Shown: in pieces, positions 10,188-18,994 of the stretch
Layout of the letters: the number at the start of each line of letters is the position of its first letter
How positions within the stretch are numbered: position 1 is the stretch's first letter
Origin: Candidatus Companilactobacillus pullicola
Lineage (GTDB): Bacteria > Bacillota > Bacilli > Lactobacillales > Lactobacillaceae
DNA length: 64,000 bases
Assembly (NCBI GenBank): GCA_019116025.1
Contig: DXCM01000027.1
Span: 1 to 64,000 of the forward strand
Direction of reading: 5' to 3'
Notes under the pieces: generated by a model
What the model saw: only the letters and a program-made list of their open reading frames with translations
Told to the model about the DNA's origin: nothing
Database searches by the model: none
Program-made: the position numbers and the translations under genes

Positions 10188-10876
10188 TGAATCAAGATGA
10201 ATTAAAGAAAGCAGTCGGTGTTAAGTCAGTAGATTACTTCAAAAGCAATATGGTAGTTGGACTTGGTACTGGTTCCACTGTTTATTACATGATTGAAGAA
10301 CTTGGACGTAGATATCAAGCTGGTGAAATTAAAAATATTGTTGCGGTAACTACTTCTTCTCGTTCTGAAAAACAAGCTAAAGAACTAGGCATCCCAACCA
10401 AAGACTTAAACGCCGTTGATCACATTGACCTTACTATCGATGGTGCTGATCAAATCGATAAAAACGGTCAAGGTATTAAAGGCGGCGGTGGTGCTCACCT
10501 ACTTGAAAAGATGGTTGCTACCAACTCTGCTCGTAACATCTGGATCGTCGATCAATCTAAGATGGCTGATACTTTAGGCAGTTTCCCACTACCAACCGAA
10601 GTAATTCCTTTTGGTTGTGAGAAGACCTTTGCTGACCTTGAAAAAGAAGGTTTGAACCCTCAATACCGTCTTAACGAAGATGGCAGTCGTTTCCTAACAC
10701 ACAATAAAAATTACATCATTGATCTAAAAATTGGTGAGATCAAACATCCTCATTTATTAGCAGATTGGTTGGATCACCAAGTGGGAATAGTTGCACATGG
10801 ACTATTTCTTGATATAGTTAATACTATTATCGTCGGTTACGAAGATGGACCAAAAGTAATCGATAATATCAGATAA
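10187..10876 (+). CDS. rpiA: Ribose-5-phosphate isomerase A
   Basis: Interconverts ribose 5-phosphate and ribulose 5-phosphate in the pentose phosphate pathway. The 229-residue product shows GLGTGSTVYYMIEELG (phosphate-binding loop, about residues 25-40), TIDGADQID (catalytic aspartates, about 82-90) and KGGGGAHLLEKMVA (catalytic Glu and Lys region). The GTG start is preceded by GGGGGAAAA. It is coupled to the upstream acetyltransferase and separated by only 16 bases from pepC, with an AAGGAG site for the latter. Confidence 0.96.
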   Translation: MNQDELKKAVGVKSVDYFKSNMVVGLGTGSTVYYMIEELGRRYQAGEIKNIVAVTTSSRSEKQAKELGIPTKDLNAVDHIDLTIDGADQIDKNGQGIKGGGGAHLLEKMVATNSARNIWIVDQSKMADTLGSFPLPTEVIPFGCEKTFADLEKEGLNPQYRLNEDGSRFLTHNKNYIIDLKIGEIKHPHLLADWLDHQVGIVAHGLFLDIVNTIIVGYEDGPKVIDNIR

Positions 10877-10892
10877 AAAGGAGAATTTTTGT

Positions 10893-12236
10893 ATGACAAA
10901 CGAAATCACATCATCAGACTTAGATAAATTTCAAACTGCATTTGACAATACACCAGGTTCTTCAGCTATCAAAAACGCTGTTGCTAACAATGGTTTATTC
11001 AAATCAAGTGAAACTATTGCCTCTAAAGTAGCAATGGACCCTACTTTCTCAGTTGAATTGGATACAGGTTCAGTTGCTGATCAAAAACAATCAGGACTTT
11101 GCTGGGTATTTGCCGCATTGAATACAATGAGACACCCACTTCAAAACAATTTCAAGATCAAGGGCTTTGAATTATCACAAGGATACATGCTTTTCTGGGA
11201 CAAACTAGAAAAATCAAATTACTTCTTTGAAAATGTTATCAACACAGCTGCCCTTCCAACTGGCGACCGTAAAGTCGACTTCCTTATGACTACACCTCAA
11301 CAAGATGGTGGTCAATGGGATATGGTCATGGCACTTGTTCAAAAATATGGTGTCGTTCCAAAGAGTGTTATGCCCGATACATTCAGTCGTACAAATTCCT
11401 CTGAATTAAACAACGTTCTTAATAAGAAATTACGTAAAGATGCTATCATTCTTCGTGACTTTGTTAACAGCAACAAATCTGACGAAGATATCGAACGTAA
11501 GAAGAATGAACTTCTAAGCGAAATTTACAAGATTTTAGTTTACACTGTTGGTGTTCCACCTACTAAGTTTGACTGGGCTTACCGTGATGACGATAAGAAT
11601 TACCACAAGGAAACTGGTATTACACCTCAAGAATTCTTCAAGAAATATGTTGGCTGGGATCTAGACAGCTACATCTCAACTATCAATGCCCCAACAGCTG
11701 ACAAGCCTTACAATCATGTTTACACAGTTGAAATGCTTGGTAACGTTGTTGGTGGTCGTCAAGTACGTCACTTGAACCTCGAAATCAATGACTTCAAGAA
11801 ATTAGCCGTTAAACAACTACAATCAGGTGAAACTGTTTGGTTTGGTAGTGATGTTGGTCAAAGTTCTGATCGTAAGATCGGTATTATGGACACAAACATC
11901 TACGACCTTGAAGGTTTACTAGATACTGACCTTAAGATGACAAAAGCAGAACGTCTTGATTACATTGAAAGTATGATGACACATGCCATGGTACTTACAG
12001 GTGTTGATTTGGATGAAAATGGCAACCCACTCAAGTGGAAAGTTGAAAACTCATGGGGTGAAAAAGTTGGTAACAAAGGTTACTTTGTTATGAGCGACTC
12101 ATGGTTCGACGAATTCGTTTACCAATTAGTTATCAACAAGAAGTTCTTGAGCGATGACCTTAAGAATACTTTCGAAACAGAATCAAAAGAACCAAAAGTT
12201 CTAGCTCCTTGGGATCCAATGGGTGCTTTGGCTTAA
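10893..12236 (+). CDS. pepC: Aminopeptidase C (C1-family cysteine peptidase)
   Basis: Cytoplasmic bleomycin-hydrolase-type cysteine aminopeptidase used for peptide breakdown in lactic acid bacteria. The 447-residue product has the catalytic triad in QSGLCWVFAALN (Cys70), MTHAMVLTGVD (His, about 366) and VENSWGEK (Asn, about 388). The C-terminus DPMGALA is typical of PepC, whose tail occupies the active-site cleft. No signal peptide is present. Transcription could continue from rpiA; a long hairpin terminator lies about 220 bases downstream, beyond an inverted-repeat element. Confidence 0.95.
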   Translation: MTNEITSSDLDKFQTAFDNTPGSSAIKNAVANNGLFKSSETIASKVAMDPTFSVELDTGSVADQKQSGLCWVFAALNTMRHPLQNNFKIKGFELSQGYMLFWDKLEKSNYFFENVINTAALPTGDRKVDFLMTTPQQDGGQWDMVMALVQKYGVVPKSVMPDTFSRTNSSELNNVLNKKLRKDAIILRDFVNSNKSDEDIERKKNELLSEIYKILVYTVGVPPTKFDWAYRDDDKNYHKETGITPQEFFKKYVGWDLDSYISTINAPTADKPYNHVYTVEMLGNVVGGRQVRHLNLEINDFKKLAVKQLQSGETVWFGSDVGQSSDRKIGIMDTNIYDLEGLLDTDLKMTKAERLDYIESMMTHAMVLTGVDLDENGNPLKWKVENSWGEKVGNKGYFVMSDSWFDEFVYQLVINKKFLSDDLKNTFETESKEPKVLAPWDPMGALA

Positions 12237-12264
12237 TTAAATATGCTAAATATGTCACCTTCCA

Positions 12265-12403
12265 CAACAAGGCTGATTGGTCTGGAACGCGGTGGACACT
12301 GATTTGAGCCAATTAAAGTTCGTAATTGTCTCAAATACAGGTCTTATACTAAGCGATAAATCGCTAAGTATAATTTCACGGCTGAGACCAATCGGCCTTG
12401 TTG
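12265..12403 (+). repeat. Cloverleaf-type inverted repeat (short form)
   Basis: Outer arms CAACAAGGCTGATTGGTCT and AGACCAATCGGCCTTGTTG pair almost perfectly. Between them lie two smaller hairpins: TTTGAG...CTCAAA and TATACTTAGCGAT-type arms around a tiny loop. The overall fold is a closed stem with two internal hairpins, the same plan as the 170-bp repeats but with unrelated arm sequences. Confidence 0.7.
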
Positions 12404-12458
12404 CTCCAGGTTAAATAATATTTCTATATTAATATTACTTTTCTAATTCTTTTGAATT

Positions 12459-12522
12459 AATAGCGTCTAATTGAAATTCCATGTAATTCCGTGGGACTTT
12501 AAATTAGGCGCTATTTTTGTAT
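12459..12522 (+). terminator. Long hairpin terminator downstream of pepC
   Basis: Arms AATAGCGTCTAATT and AAATTAGGCGCTATT flank a partly paired loop and are followed by a T-run. It is the likely end of the acetyltransferase-rpiA-pepC transcript. Confidence 0.75.
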
Positions 12523-12636
12523 TCCTAATTATTTGGAGAAACAAATAATTAAGTAGGTGATGACGATATTCCCTAATATATAACAAATACTAAATAACAA
12601 AATTCTACGCCAATAAAACAATCAAACCACTATTCA

Positions 12637-12806
12637 GTCCGGAGCAAAAATTGGGAATGCGTTCAGCTATGAAATCATTGTTATCGGCTTTGCCGATTAC
12701 AATGAGGCCGACTTCGAAGATCCATTATTTTGCACGAAGTGTAAAATAATTAGCTCCGAATCGTGCCCATAGCGTTCCAACAGCATTCCCAATTTTTGCG
12801 GAGGAC
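12637..12806 (+). repeat. 170-bp cloverleaf intergenic repeat, copy 1
   Basis: Begins GTCCGGAGCAAAAATTGGGA and ends in the complementary AATTTTTGCGGAGGAC. Inside are two clean hairpins, ATCGGCTTTGCCGAT with flanking complementary bases, and ATTATTTTGCACGAAGTGT with its partner. The same 170-bp unit recurs at 26044-26213 and, inverted, at 60067-60236, each time in a non-coding gap. Confidence 0.9.
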
Positions 12807-12927
12807 GACATCCTAAGAAATAAAGCGTTAAAATTGCCTATCTTAAGCCATCTATGCTATTGAATTATTTGTAAGTTTAATATAGAGTGCTCTATAACGA
12901 AGTTAATATTTGTGAAGGGGTGTCAGT

Positions 12928-15351
12928 ATGAAAAATAATCAATTTGCGATTCGCCCAACTCAATTCGGCGACCAAATTACAGAACTAAAGGAAATTAATT
13001 TTTTAGATAAAGATAATGGTAACGAAAATGAACCTATCAAATTATGGAAAAGCTTTTTAAGTAAGGCTTTTATAGAAGCCAAGACTTCTTCCAATTTTGA
13101 AGAAAAGTTACGCACTTATATGGCAACTCCAGATCAAAATTTGAGTGAGTATCTAGATTCTGCCATTAACGTCTCCGTCTCAACGTTTTATAACGTGGCA
13201 TTACAATTATTAAAATTCAATCCTGACGTTGATTTCTCTTTTGAAGATCCATTGTCAGCAATGGAAAAAATTCAATTGCCAATCGCTGATCATCAAGGTG
13301 ATAACTTTACGATTGATGAATTGAAATCTGCTTGGTACTGGCTATTAGCCACACACAATAAAGATGGTCAAACTTACTTGGATTCCTTAGCAGCAAAAGG
13401 GTATTTTACACAATTTTATGGTAAAGTATCAAATCCTATGCTCTTTAACGGAAAAACGCTTCCTGTATTTGATCCACATAAGTTGATCCGTGAAGTTGTT
13501 TACGTTGAATCACCTCAAGACAGCGACCATGATGGCAAACGTGATTTATTAAAAGCTGAAATTTTACGTCCTTACGAAACTGAAAATGGATTGAAGGTCC
13601 CTGTTCTTTACACTGCCAGCCCCTACAATCAAGGTACCAACGATGAGACTGGTGAAAAGTTAACTCATAACGTTAATGTACCTTTAAAACATAAAACTCC
13701 AAATAACTTAAGTTACGAAGACGTCGAATATCACGAATCAAACACAGACCTGCCAATGGCTCGTAATATTAATGGTGAAACTAAAAAGGCTGAGGAAACT
13801 TTTTCTAGAGAGAGTTCATATACTTTAAATGACTACTTCTTAGCCCGGGGATTTGCCGTCATCTACATGGCTGGTATTGGAACTAAGGATTCTGATGGCT
13901 TAAGAACCACTGGTGACCCTGACGAAACAATTTCTACTATTTCTATTATTAAGTGGTTAACTGGTGACTTACCTGCCTTTACTAATAGAACCGATAATAT
14001 TGAAATCAAGGCTTGGTGGTCTAACAAAAAAGTCGCCATGACCGGACGCTCTTATTTAGGAACTTTAGCTACTGCCGCTGCCACAACTGGTGTCAAAGGG
14101 TTGAAGACAGTTATCAGTGAAGCTGCTATTTCCAGCTGGTATGACTACTATCGTGATGGTGGTTTAGTTATTGCTCCTGGTGGCTTCCCTGGTGAAGATG
14201 CTGATGTCTTAGCTGAAGAAACCTTTAGCCGTCGTTTACAACCTGGCGACTTTAATGAAGTTAAAGATAAATGGAATCAACAGATTCAAGACATTGAAAA
14301 AGGACAAGATCGTGATACCGGCGATTACAATACTTTCTGGGATGCTAGAAACTATCATAAGAATTTCAAAAACATCACCGCTGATGTCTTTATGGTTCAT
14401 GGATTAAACGACTGGAATGTAAAGCCTAGAAATGTCGAACGTTTATGGAATGGTATCAAGCATAACGGCGTTACGCAAAAGATAATTCTTCATCAAGGTC
14501 AACATATCTATATCAATGCTTTCCGCTCAATTGATTACAGCGACATTATCAATCTATGGCTTACTAATGAGCTACTTGGTGTCGACAACCAAGCCAAAGG
14601 AATCATCCCTAATGTCATTGTGCAAGATAATGTCAAACCTGAAACGTGGACAGCTTACTCTGATTGGTCAAACGCTGAAAATAAGGCCATTAAGTACAAC
14701 TTATCAAGTGATAAATTAACTACCGATAGTGTGGTTTCTGATTCATCGACTTTCGTGGATCAACTTCCTCAAAAGGATTTTGAAGCTTACCGCGATAACA
14801 ACGTTACATGGGAACAAAATCTCATTAATAATGATGCCAAATTAGCTAACCATCAGTTAACTTTTAAAACGGCTCCTTTAGATAAGGACTTATTACTAGA
14901 TGGCAAGATAAACGTCAATCTAAAAGTCTCTTCCAGTGAAGATATTGGTATGTTGAGTTTCCAAATAATTGATTATGGCAAGACAAAACGTCTTCATGTT
15001 TCACCTACTCTGCTATCCAAGAATAGCCTAGCTGGGACTTACGACTGGCGTGAAGATGATTTACGTGAGTTTACGCTCGATAAAGAATCCTCCGCTAAGA
15101 TGATCACAAAGGGCCATATCAATTTACAAAATCGTGAAAATAACTATAAAGTTAATGAATTAAATCCGGATATCTTCTACAATATAAACGTTGAACTACA
15201 ACCAACTTTCTACAAGTTGCAAGCCGGTCACCAATTAGGTTTGATTATTTATGCGACCGACTTTGGAATGACGGTTCGTGGGAACCAAAATATTAAGTAT
15301 ACAGTTCAATTAGATCAATCCTCATTAGTTATTCCACTTCATGAGGATTAA
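12928..15351 (+). CDS. pepX: X-prolyl dipeptidyl aminopeptidase
   Basis: Serine peptidase of family S15 that removes X-Pro dipeptides, important for using casein-like, proline-rich peptides. The 807-residue length is normal for PepX. The catalytic serine lies in [11 protein letters not shown] (about residue 380), the acidic residue in [12 protein letters not shown] (about 497) and the histidine in HQGQHIYIN (about 528). An N-terminal helical domain precedes the alpha/beta-hydrolase domain and a jelly-roll C-terminal domain follows. There is no signal peptide, so it is intracellular. An AAGGGG site precedes the ATG. Confidence 0.96.
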   Translation: MKNNQFAIRPTQFGDQITELKEINFLDKDNGNENEPIKLWKSFLSKAFIEAKTSSNFEEKLRTYMATPDQNLSEYLDSAINVSVSTFYNVALQLLKFNPDVDFSFEDPLSAMEKIQLPIADHQGDNFTIDELKSAWYWLLATHNKDGQTYLDSLAAKGYFTQFYGKVSNPMLFNGKTLPVFDPHKLIREVVYVESPQDSDHDGKRDLLKAEILRPYETENGLKVPVLYTASPYNQGTNDETGEKLTHNVNVPLKHKTPNNLSYEDVEYHESNTDLPMARNINGETKKAEETFSRESSYTLNDYFLARGFAVIYMAGIGTKDSDGLRTTGDPDETISTISIIKWLTGDLPAFTNRTDNIEIKAWWSNKKVAMTGRSYLGTLATAAATTGVKGLKTVISEAAISSWYDYYRDGGLVIAPGGFPGEDADVLAEETFSRRLQPGDFNEVKDKWNQQIQDIEKGQDRDTGDYNTFWDARNYHKNFKNITADVFMVHGLNDWNVKPRNVERLWNGIKHNGVTQKIILHQGQHIYINAFRSIDYSDIINLWLTNELLGVDNQAKGIIPNVIVQDNVKPETWTAYSDWSNAENKAIKYNLSSDKLTTDSVVSDSSTFVDQLPQKDFEAYRDNNVTWEQNLINNDAKLANHQLTFKTAPLDKDLLLDGKINVNLKVSSSEDIGMLSFQIIDYGKTKRLHVSPTLLSKNSLAGTYDWREDDLREFTLDKESSAKMITKGHINLQNRENNYKVNELNPDIFYNINVELQPTFYKLQAGHQLGLIIYATDFGMTVRGNQNIKYTVQLDQSSLVIPLHED

Positions 15352-15474
15352 TACCAAAAGTATTAGTTTATTGGAAAACATGGGGAATATAACTAGACCA
15401 AAATAAGTGGTTTCATACCCTAATACTTAATGTTACAATTGCCGTTGAACTGTTTATTTTTGGAGATTATTTAT

Positions 15475-17562
15475 ATGGAAAAGACACAACTGAATTCATT
15501 GAAAAATAACCCCCATTCAAAGATGAGCATTGCTGGATTCTTAATTGCTTTAGGAATCGTTTATGGGGACATTGGTACTTCTCCTCTATATGTTATGCAC
15601 TCTTTAATGGTTGGGAATGGTGGACTTGCAAAAATGTCCACCAATTTTATCTTAGGAAGTGTTTCCTTAATTTTTTGGACACTAACTTTGGTAACAACAA
15701 TTAAATATGTTTTGATTGCTTTACGTGCTGATAACAACGGTGAAGGTGGTATCTTCGCTCTTTACACGTTGGTCAGAAAACGAGCTAAATGGTTGATCAT
15801 TCCAGCTATGATTGGTGGGGCAACCTTCTTAGCTGATGGTATGATGACACCAGCTGTTACCGTTACGGCTGCTATTGAAGGTCTTAAGGGTATTAAGATC
15901 AACAATGCTGTGCTTATCAGTACTCAAAACCAAGTAATTATCGTAACGCTGATTATTTTGTCCACCCTCTTCTTTATCCAAAGATTTGGTACACAGATGA
16001 TTGGTCGGGCTTTTGGTCCGATAATGTTGGTTTGGTTCTCATTCTTAGGTTTGATCGGTATTCTGAATATTTCTTCAGACTGGACTATCATTAGAGCCTT
16101 GAACCCTTACTACGCAATCGAATTATTACGGAGTCCTGTTAATATCCGTGGTATTTTCATTTTAGGTAGTATCTTCTTGGCTACAACTGGTGCTGAAGCA
16201 CTATATTCAGATATGGGACATGTTGGTCGTCCTAACATTTATACAAGTTGGCCTTTTGTTAAAATTTGCCTATTGCTGAGTTACTTAGGTCAAGCTGCTT
16301 GGATCATTAATGTTAGAGACAATCACACTCTACAACAAATGGGTTCAGCCATGAATCCGTTCTACCAATCCATTCCTGATAACTTTAGACTTTTCGGAAT
16401 TTTCCTATCTGCTATGGCTGCTATCATTGCTTCCCAAGCTTTGATTTCTGGTTCATATACTCTAATTTCCGAAGCTACAAAGCTAAGAATGTTCCCAAGA
16501 CTAAAAACTTATTATCCAACTAATTTCAAAGGACAGTTATATATTCCAACTGTTAACTCAATTATTTGGGTCGTTTGTTTGTTCATTGTCTTCTATTTCA
16601 AGACTTCAGAAAATATGTCTAATGCCTATGGTCTAGAAATCACTATTACCATGTTAATGACGACGATTTTGCTACATCAATGGCTCCTGATGAAACGGGT
16701 CAACAGGTTATTCACAACCGTTATTATCAGTCTCTTCTTTGTTATTGAAAGTATCTTCTTCGTAACTAATAGTAGTAAATTTATCCATGGTGCTTATATC
16801 ACTATGTTCATTGCCGCTATCTTGATTGCTGTAATGTTCATTTGGAGATATGGTGAGCGTCTCAAGGATGACAACACTTATCGTAGTCACTTTGCTTCTC
16901 TACTAGCCTTCAAGCACCAATTAAATGATTTAAGAAAAGATCCAAGTTATCCACTTTACACAACTAACTTAGTTTATTTAACTAAAGTACATGATGGGTA
17001 TCGTATTAAGAAAAATATTCTATATTCTATTTTAGATAAGCGTCCTAAACGTGCTCAGGTTTATTGGTTCGTTACTGTTAACGTTACTGATGAGCCTTAT
17101 ACAGCCGCCTACAGCGTTGAAACATTTGATACTGACTACATGGTCAGCGTTCAACTATATCTAGGATTTAGAGTTGATCAAAAGGTTAATGTTTATCTTC
17201 GTCAGGTTGTTAACGATATGATGTCAAATGGCGAAATTAAAGCACAACCTCAAAAATACACAACCATCCCTGATCGAGATGTTGGTGACTTCTCATTTGT
17301 TATTATCAAAGAGGTCCTTTCACCTGATACTAAGATCAGTAATGTTAAGAAGAGTATTATTCACTTACGTCTCCTCTTACAAAAATTCATTTCACCAGCC
17401 AACTGGTTCGGTCTCTCATACAGTGATGTTATTGAAGAACGTGTTCCATTGGTACTCGGAAAAGTTTCACTCAATCGTCTACGTCTAGTTAGAAAAGATC
17501 GTTCAGCCTTGAAAGATATCAAGATTGACGAAGAAATTGATGACGATGACGAGGATGAATAG
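15475..17562 (+). CDS. kup: Potassium uptake protein Kup
   Basis: KUP/HAK/KT-family proton-coupled potassium importer. The 695-residue product has about twelve N-terminal membrane spans with the family signature GIVYGDIGTSPLYV (about residues 27-40). A cytoplasmic C-terminal domain of about 230 residues follows and ends in a very acidic tail (DEEIDDDDEDE). I chose the ATG at 15475, behind TGGAGAT, over the upstream in-frame start at 15430, which would add a non-conserved 15-residue extension. A strong terminator follows. Confidence 0.95.
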   Translation: MEKTQLNSLKNNPHSKMSIAGFLIALGIVYGDIGTSPLYVMHSLMVGNGGLAKMSTNFILGSVSLIFWTLTLVTTIKYVLIALRADNNGEGGIFALYTLVRKRAKWLIIPAMIGGATFLADGMMTPAVTVTAAIEGLKGIKINNAVLISTQNQVIIVTLIILSTLFFIQRFGTQMIGRAFGPIMLVWFSFLGLIGILNISSDWTIIRALNPYYAIELLRSPVNIRGIFILGSIFLATTGAEALYSDMGHVGRPNIYTSWPFVKICLLLSYLGQAAWIINVRDNHTLQQMGSAMNPFYQSIPDNFRLFGIFLSAMAAIIASQALISGSYTLISEATKLRMFPRLKTYYPTNFKGQLYIPTVNSIIWVVCLFIVFYFKTSENMSNAYGLEITITMLMTTILLHQWLLMKRVNRLFTTVIISLFFVIESIFFVTNSSKFIHGAYITMFIAAILIAVMFIWRYGERLKDDNTYRSHFASLLAFKHQLNDLRKDPSYPLYTTNLVYLTKVHDGYRIKKNILYSILDKRPKRAQVYWFVTVNVTDEPYTAAYSVETFDTDYMVSVQLYLGFRVDQKVNVYLRQVVNDMMSNGEIKAQPQKYTTIPDRDVGDFSFVIIKEVLSPDTKISNVKKSIIHLRLLLQKFISPANWFGLSYSDVIEERVPLVLGKVSLNRLRLVRKDRSALKDIKIDEEIDDDDEDE

Positions 17563-17567
17563 ATAGC

Positions 17568-17606
17568 AAAAGGGTTCGATACAATCAAGTATCGAACCCT
17601 TTTTTA
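17568..17606 (+). terminator. Terminator after kup
   Basis: AAAGGGTTCGATAC pairs with GTATCGAACCCTT and is followed by six T residues, immediately after the kup stop codon. Confidence 0.9.
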
Positions 17607-17705
17607 GTCGTTCTTAGTGGCTCTGCCACTTGTTTCGCATGTGTTCTTCGATCACATGCATAAGTCGTTCTAAGTGGCTCCGCCACTAAGAACGACTAAA
17701 AAAAA
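17601..17705. repeat. Inverted-repeat element with internal hairpins
   Basis: Arms TTTTTAGTCGTTCTTAGTGG and CCACTAAGAACGACTAAAAA enclose GCATGTG...CACATGC and a second copy of the GTCGTTCTAAGTGGC motif. The plan (outer stem, inner hairpins) resembles the cloverleaf repeats elsewhere in the window but the sequence is different. It lies between the kup terminator and the first small-RNA unit. Confidence 0.7.
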
Positions 17706-17877
17706 TAGGCCTCAGAGATCAAACTGGTCTTTGAAGTCTATTTTCAGTTAGGGTAAAACAATATCTATGTTGCTGGACTGCACCTCACGGAGATGTACAG
17801 ACACACAAAACACATCTCTTATTAAACGCCTAATCTATAAAGTAACTAACCGCTTTATAGTGGCTTATCACTTTATG
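17702..17877 (-). ncRNA. Candidate small RNA, tandem unit A
   Basis: Minus-strand transcription unit with TTGTTT (17907-17912), a 17-base spacer and TATAAT (17884-17889) as promoter. It ends in a strong terminator (ACTTCAAAGACC...GATCTCTGAGG then eight T residues, 17702-17746). The predicted RNA of about 175 bases contains hairpin CTATAAAG/CTTTATAG, hairpin GAGATGT/ACATCTC and the motif GAGGTGCAGTCC. It is the most diverged of three units; its stems keep pairing although their sequences differ from units B and C. No open frame is shared. RNA class not recognised. Confidence 0.7.
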
Positions 17878-17959
17878 GTTCGTATTATAGAGAGTCTTTT
17901 ATTAGAAAACAATTTAGAACTACTCAAATATATATCCATTGCGTATATCGTTTTCGGAC

Positions 17960-18127
17960 AAAAACAAAGGCAGATGATCAACTTTCAATCATCTGCCTTT
18001 GTTAGGATAAATCAATAACCTGTCTTTCGGACTACACCTCGACGAAGATATTAACTACTAAAACATATCTTTTCATTTGGTAGAGGGACTGTCTGAACAT
18101 TCAGATAATCCTTCTTCTTTATTTATG
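17960..18127 (-). ncRNA. Candidate small RNA, tandem unit B
   Basis: Minus-strand promoter TTGTTT (18157-18162), 17-base spacer, TATAAT (18134-18139). The predicted RNA has the stems GGATTATCTGAA/TTCAGACAGTCC and AAGATAT/ATATCTT, the conserved block GAGGTGTAGTCC, and an end hairpin CAAAGGCAGATGAT/ATCATCTGCCTTTG followed by T residues. It lies one repeat period (about 251 bp) from units A and C. A 23-codon frame starting in the first stem exists here but is broken in unit C, so the RNA itself is the likely product. Confidence 0.72.
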
Positions 18128-18209
18128 GTGCACATTATATAACCCTTATTTTCGAAAAACAATTTAAATTCATCAATATTTATATCTATTCTGTATATCT
18201 TTTTGAATG

Positions 18210-18380
18210 CAAAATCAAAGGCAGATGATCAATTTACGATCATCTGCCTTTGTTAGGATATATCAATAACCTGCCTACCGGACTACACCTCGACGAAGAT
18301 ATTAGTAACTGAAACATATCTTTTCATTTGGTAGAAGAGCTATCTGAATATTCAGATAATTCTTCTTCTTTATTTTTATG
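18210..18380 (-). ncRNA. Candidate small RNA, tandem unit C
   Basis: Closely resembles unit B. Its promoter is TATAAT (18387-18392) with a weaker TTGTAG at 18409-18414 and a 16-base spacer. It keeps the AAGATAT/ATATCTT stem, the GAGGTGTAGTCC block and the CAAAGGCAGATGAT terminator hairpin. The first stem (GAATTATCTGAA/TTCAGATAGCTC) carries substitutions relative to unit B that are mostly compatible with pairing. Confidence 0.72.
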
Positions 18381-18477
18381 GTGCCTATTATATATCGATT
18401 TTTTTAAACTACAATCAAAAAGTCGCCATATAGATATTCATTTTGTCCATGATTTCATTTGAAAATTAGCAACTTTT

Positions 18478-18614
18478 AAGTCTTGATTTATACGTCTCGT
18501 AATAATCAAGACTTATAAAGATATCCTCTTACAAATTCTATTTATAATCGCAGGTAATCAAGACCAAAAGAATAATTCTAAATGAAAAATTCTAAGTCTT
18601 GTAATGATTACAAG
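18478..18614. promoter_or_regulatory. Cluster of TCTTGATTAC-like palindromes upstream of the 98-residue gene
   Basis: Contains AAGTCTTGATT...AATCAAGACTT (about 18478-18512), a further GTAATCAAGACC near 18554-18565 and a perfect 17-base palindrome CTTGTAATGATTACAAG (18598-18614) about 30 bases before the next gene. These repeated half-sites look like a regulator-binding cluster, but the regulator is unknown. Confidence 0.4.
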
Positions 18615-18645
18615 TTTAAAAATAATTAACAAAGGGATGATTATT

Positions 18646-18942
18646 ATGTTTAGTTACATTGAAATTATCGGCAATGACCTTCAACATCCTTTTATGGGTT
18701 TCGTCGATTACGAATTCAAACATAATGTATTTTCAATGACCCTTGTACGAGGAATGAGAAGACTCTCTCATATTATTATTCCTCTATCAGAAGTTACTGA
18801 TATTAAAGTTGAAAGAATTTATGGTGCCGATCGCATCAGTTTTACTTACGATTCCAAAGAATATGTTTTTATTAACACCGGTTTCGGTGAAAACGACTAT
18901 TTAATCGATCACGTTACTAAAGCGACTCACAGTAACAGCTAA
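18646..18942 (+). CDS. Small protein of unknown function (98 residues)
   Basis: Not recognised. A soluble, mixed-charge protein (FSYIEIIGNDLQHPFMGFVDYEFKH...) with alternating hydrophobic residues suggesting a small beta-rich domain, possibly PH-like. It has no membrane span or signal peptide. I chose the ATG at 18646 because the AAAGGG site lies 9 bases upstream; the frame is also open to 18604. It stands alone between the tandem small-RNA units and a terminator, and its promoter region carries several palindromes. Confidence 0.75.
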   Translation: MFSYIEIIGNDLQHPFMGFVDYEFKHNVFSMTLVRGMRRLSHIIIPLSEVTDIKVERIYGADRISFTYDSKEYVFINTGFGENDYLIDHVTKATHSNS

Positions 18943-18947
18943 TTTTT

Positions 18948-18983
18948 AAAATCACTGAGAATTCATTTCCCAGTGATTTTTTG
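18948..18983 (+). terminator. Terminator after the 98-residue gene
   Basis: AAAATCACTG pairs with CAGTGATTTT and is followed by further T residues. It may also serve the convergent HAD phosphatase gene. Confidence 0.85.
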
Positions 18984-18994
18984 TTATGCAAAGA

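Larger units (their letters stand above)
12237..12927. other. 690-bp gap between pepC and pepX
   Basis: Contains no credible gene. It holds the short cloverleaf repeat, a terminator, the 170-bp repeat copy 1 and, at its right end, the pepX promoter and ribosome-binding region (GTGAAGGGGTG before the ATG). Confidence 0.8.

Noticed and set aside
17767..18018. 83-codon plus-strand frame across the tandem repeats
   Set aside because: It lies antisense to small-RNA units A and B, crosses a terminator hairpin and is not kept in the next repeat unit.
18030..18110. 23-codon frame inside small-RNA unit B (a possible type I toxin)
   Set aside because: The start codon becomes ATA in unit C and a stop follows at once; unit A has no equivalent. 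The conserved feature is pairing, not coding.
17700..18425. Possible CRISPR array
   Set aside because: Units are about 250 bp with internal promoters and terminators, not short repeats with unique spacers; no cas genes are present.
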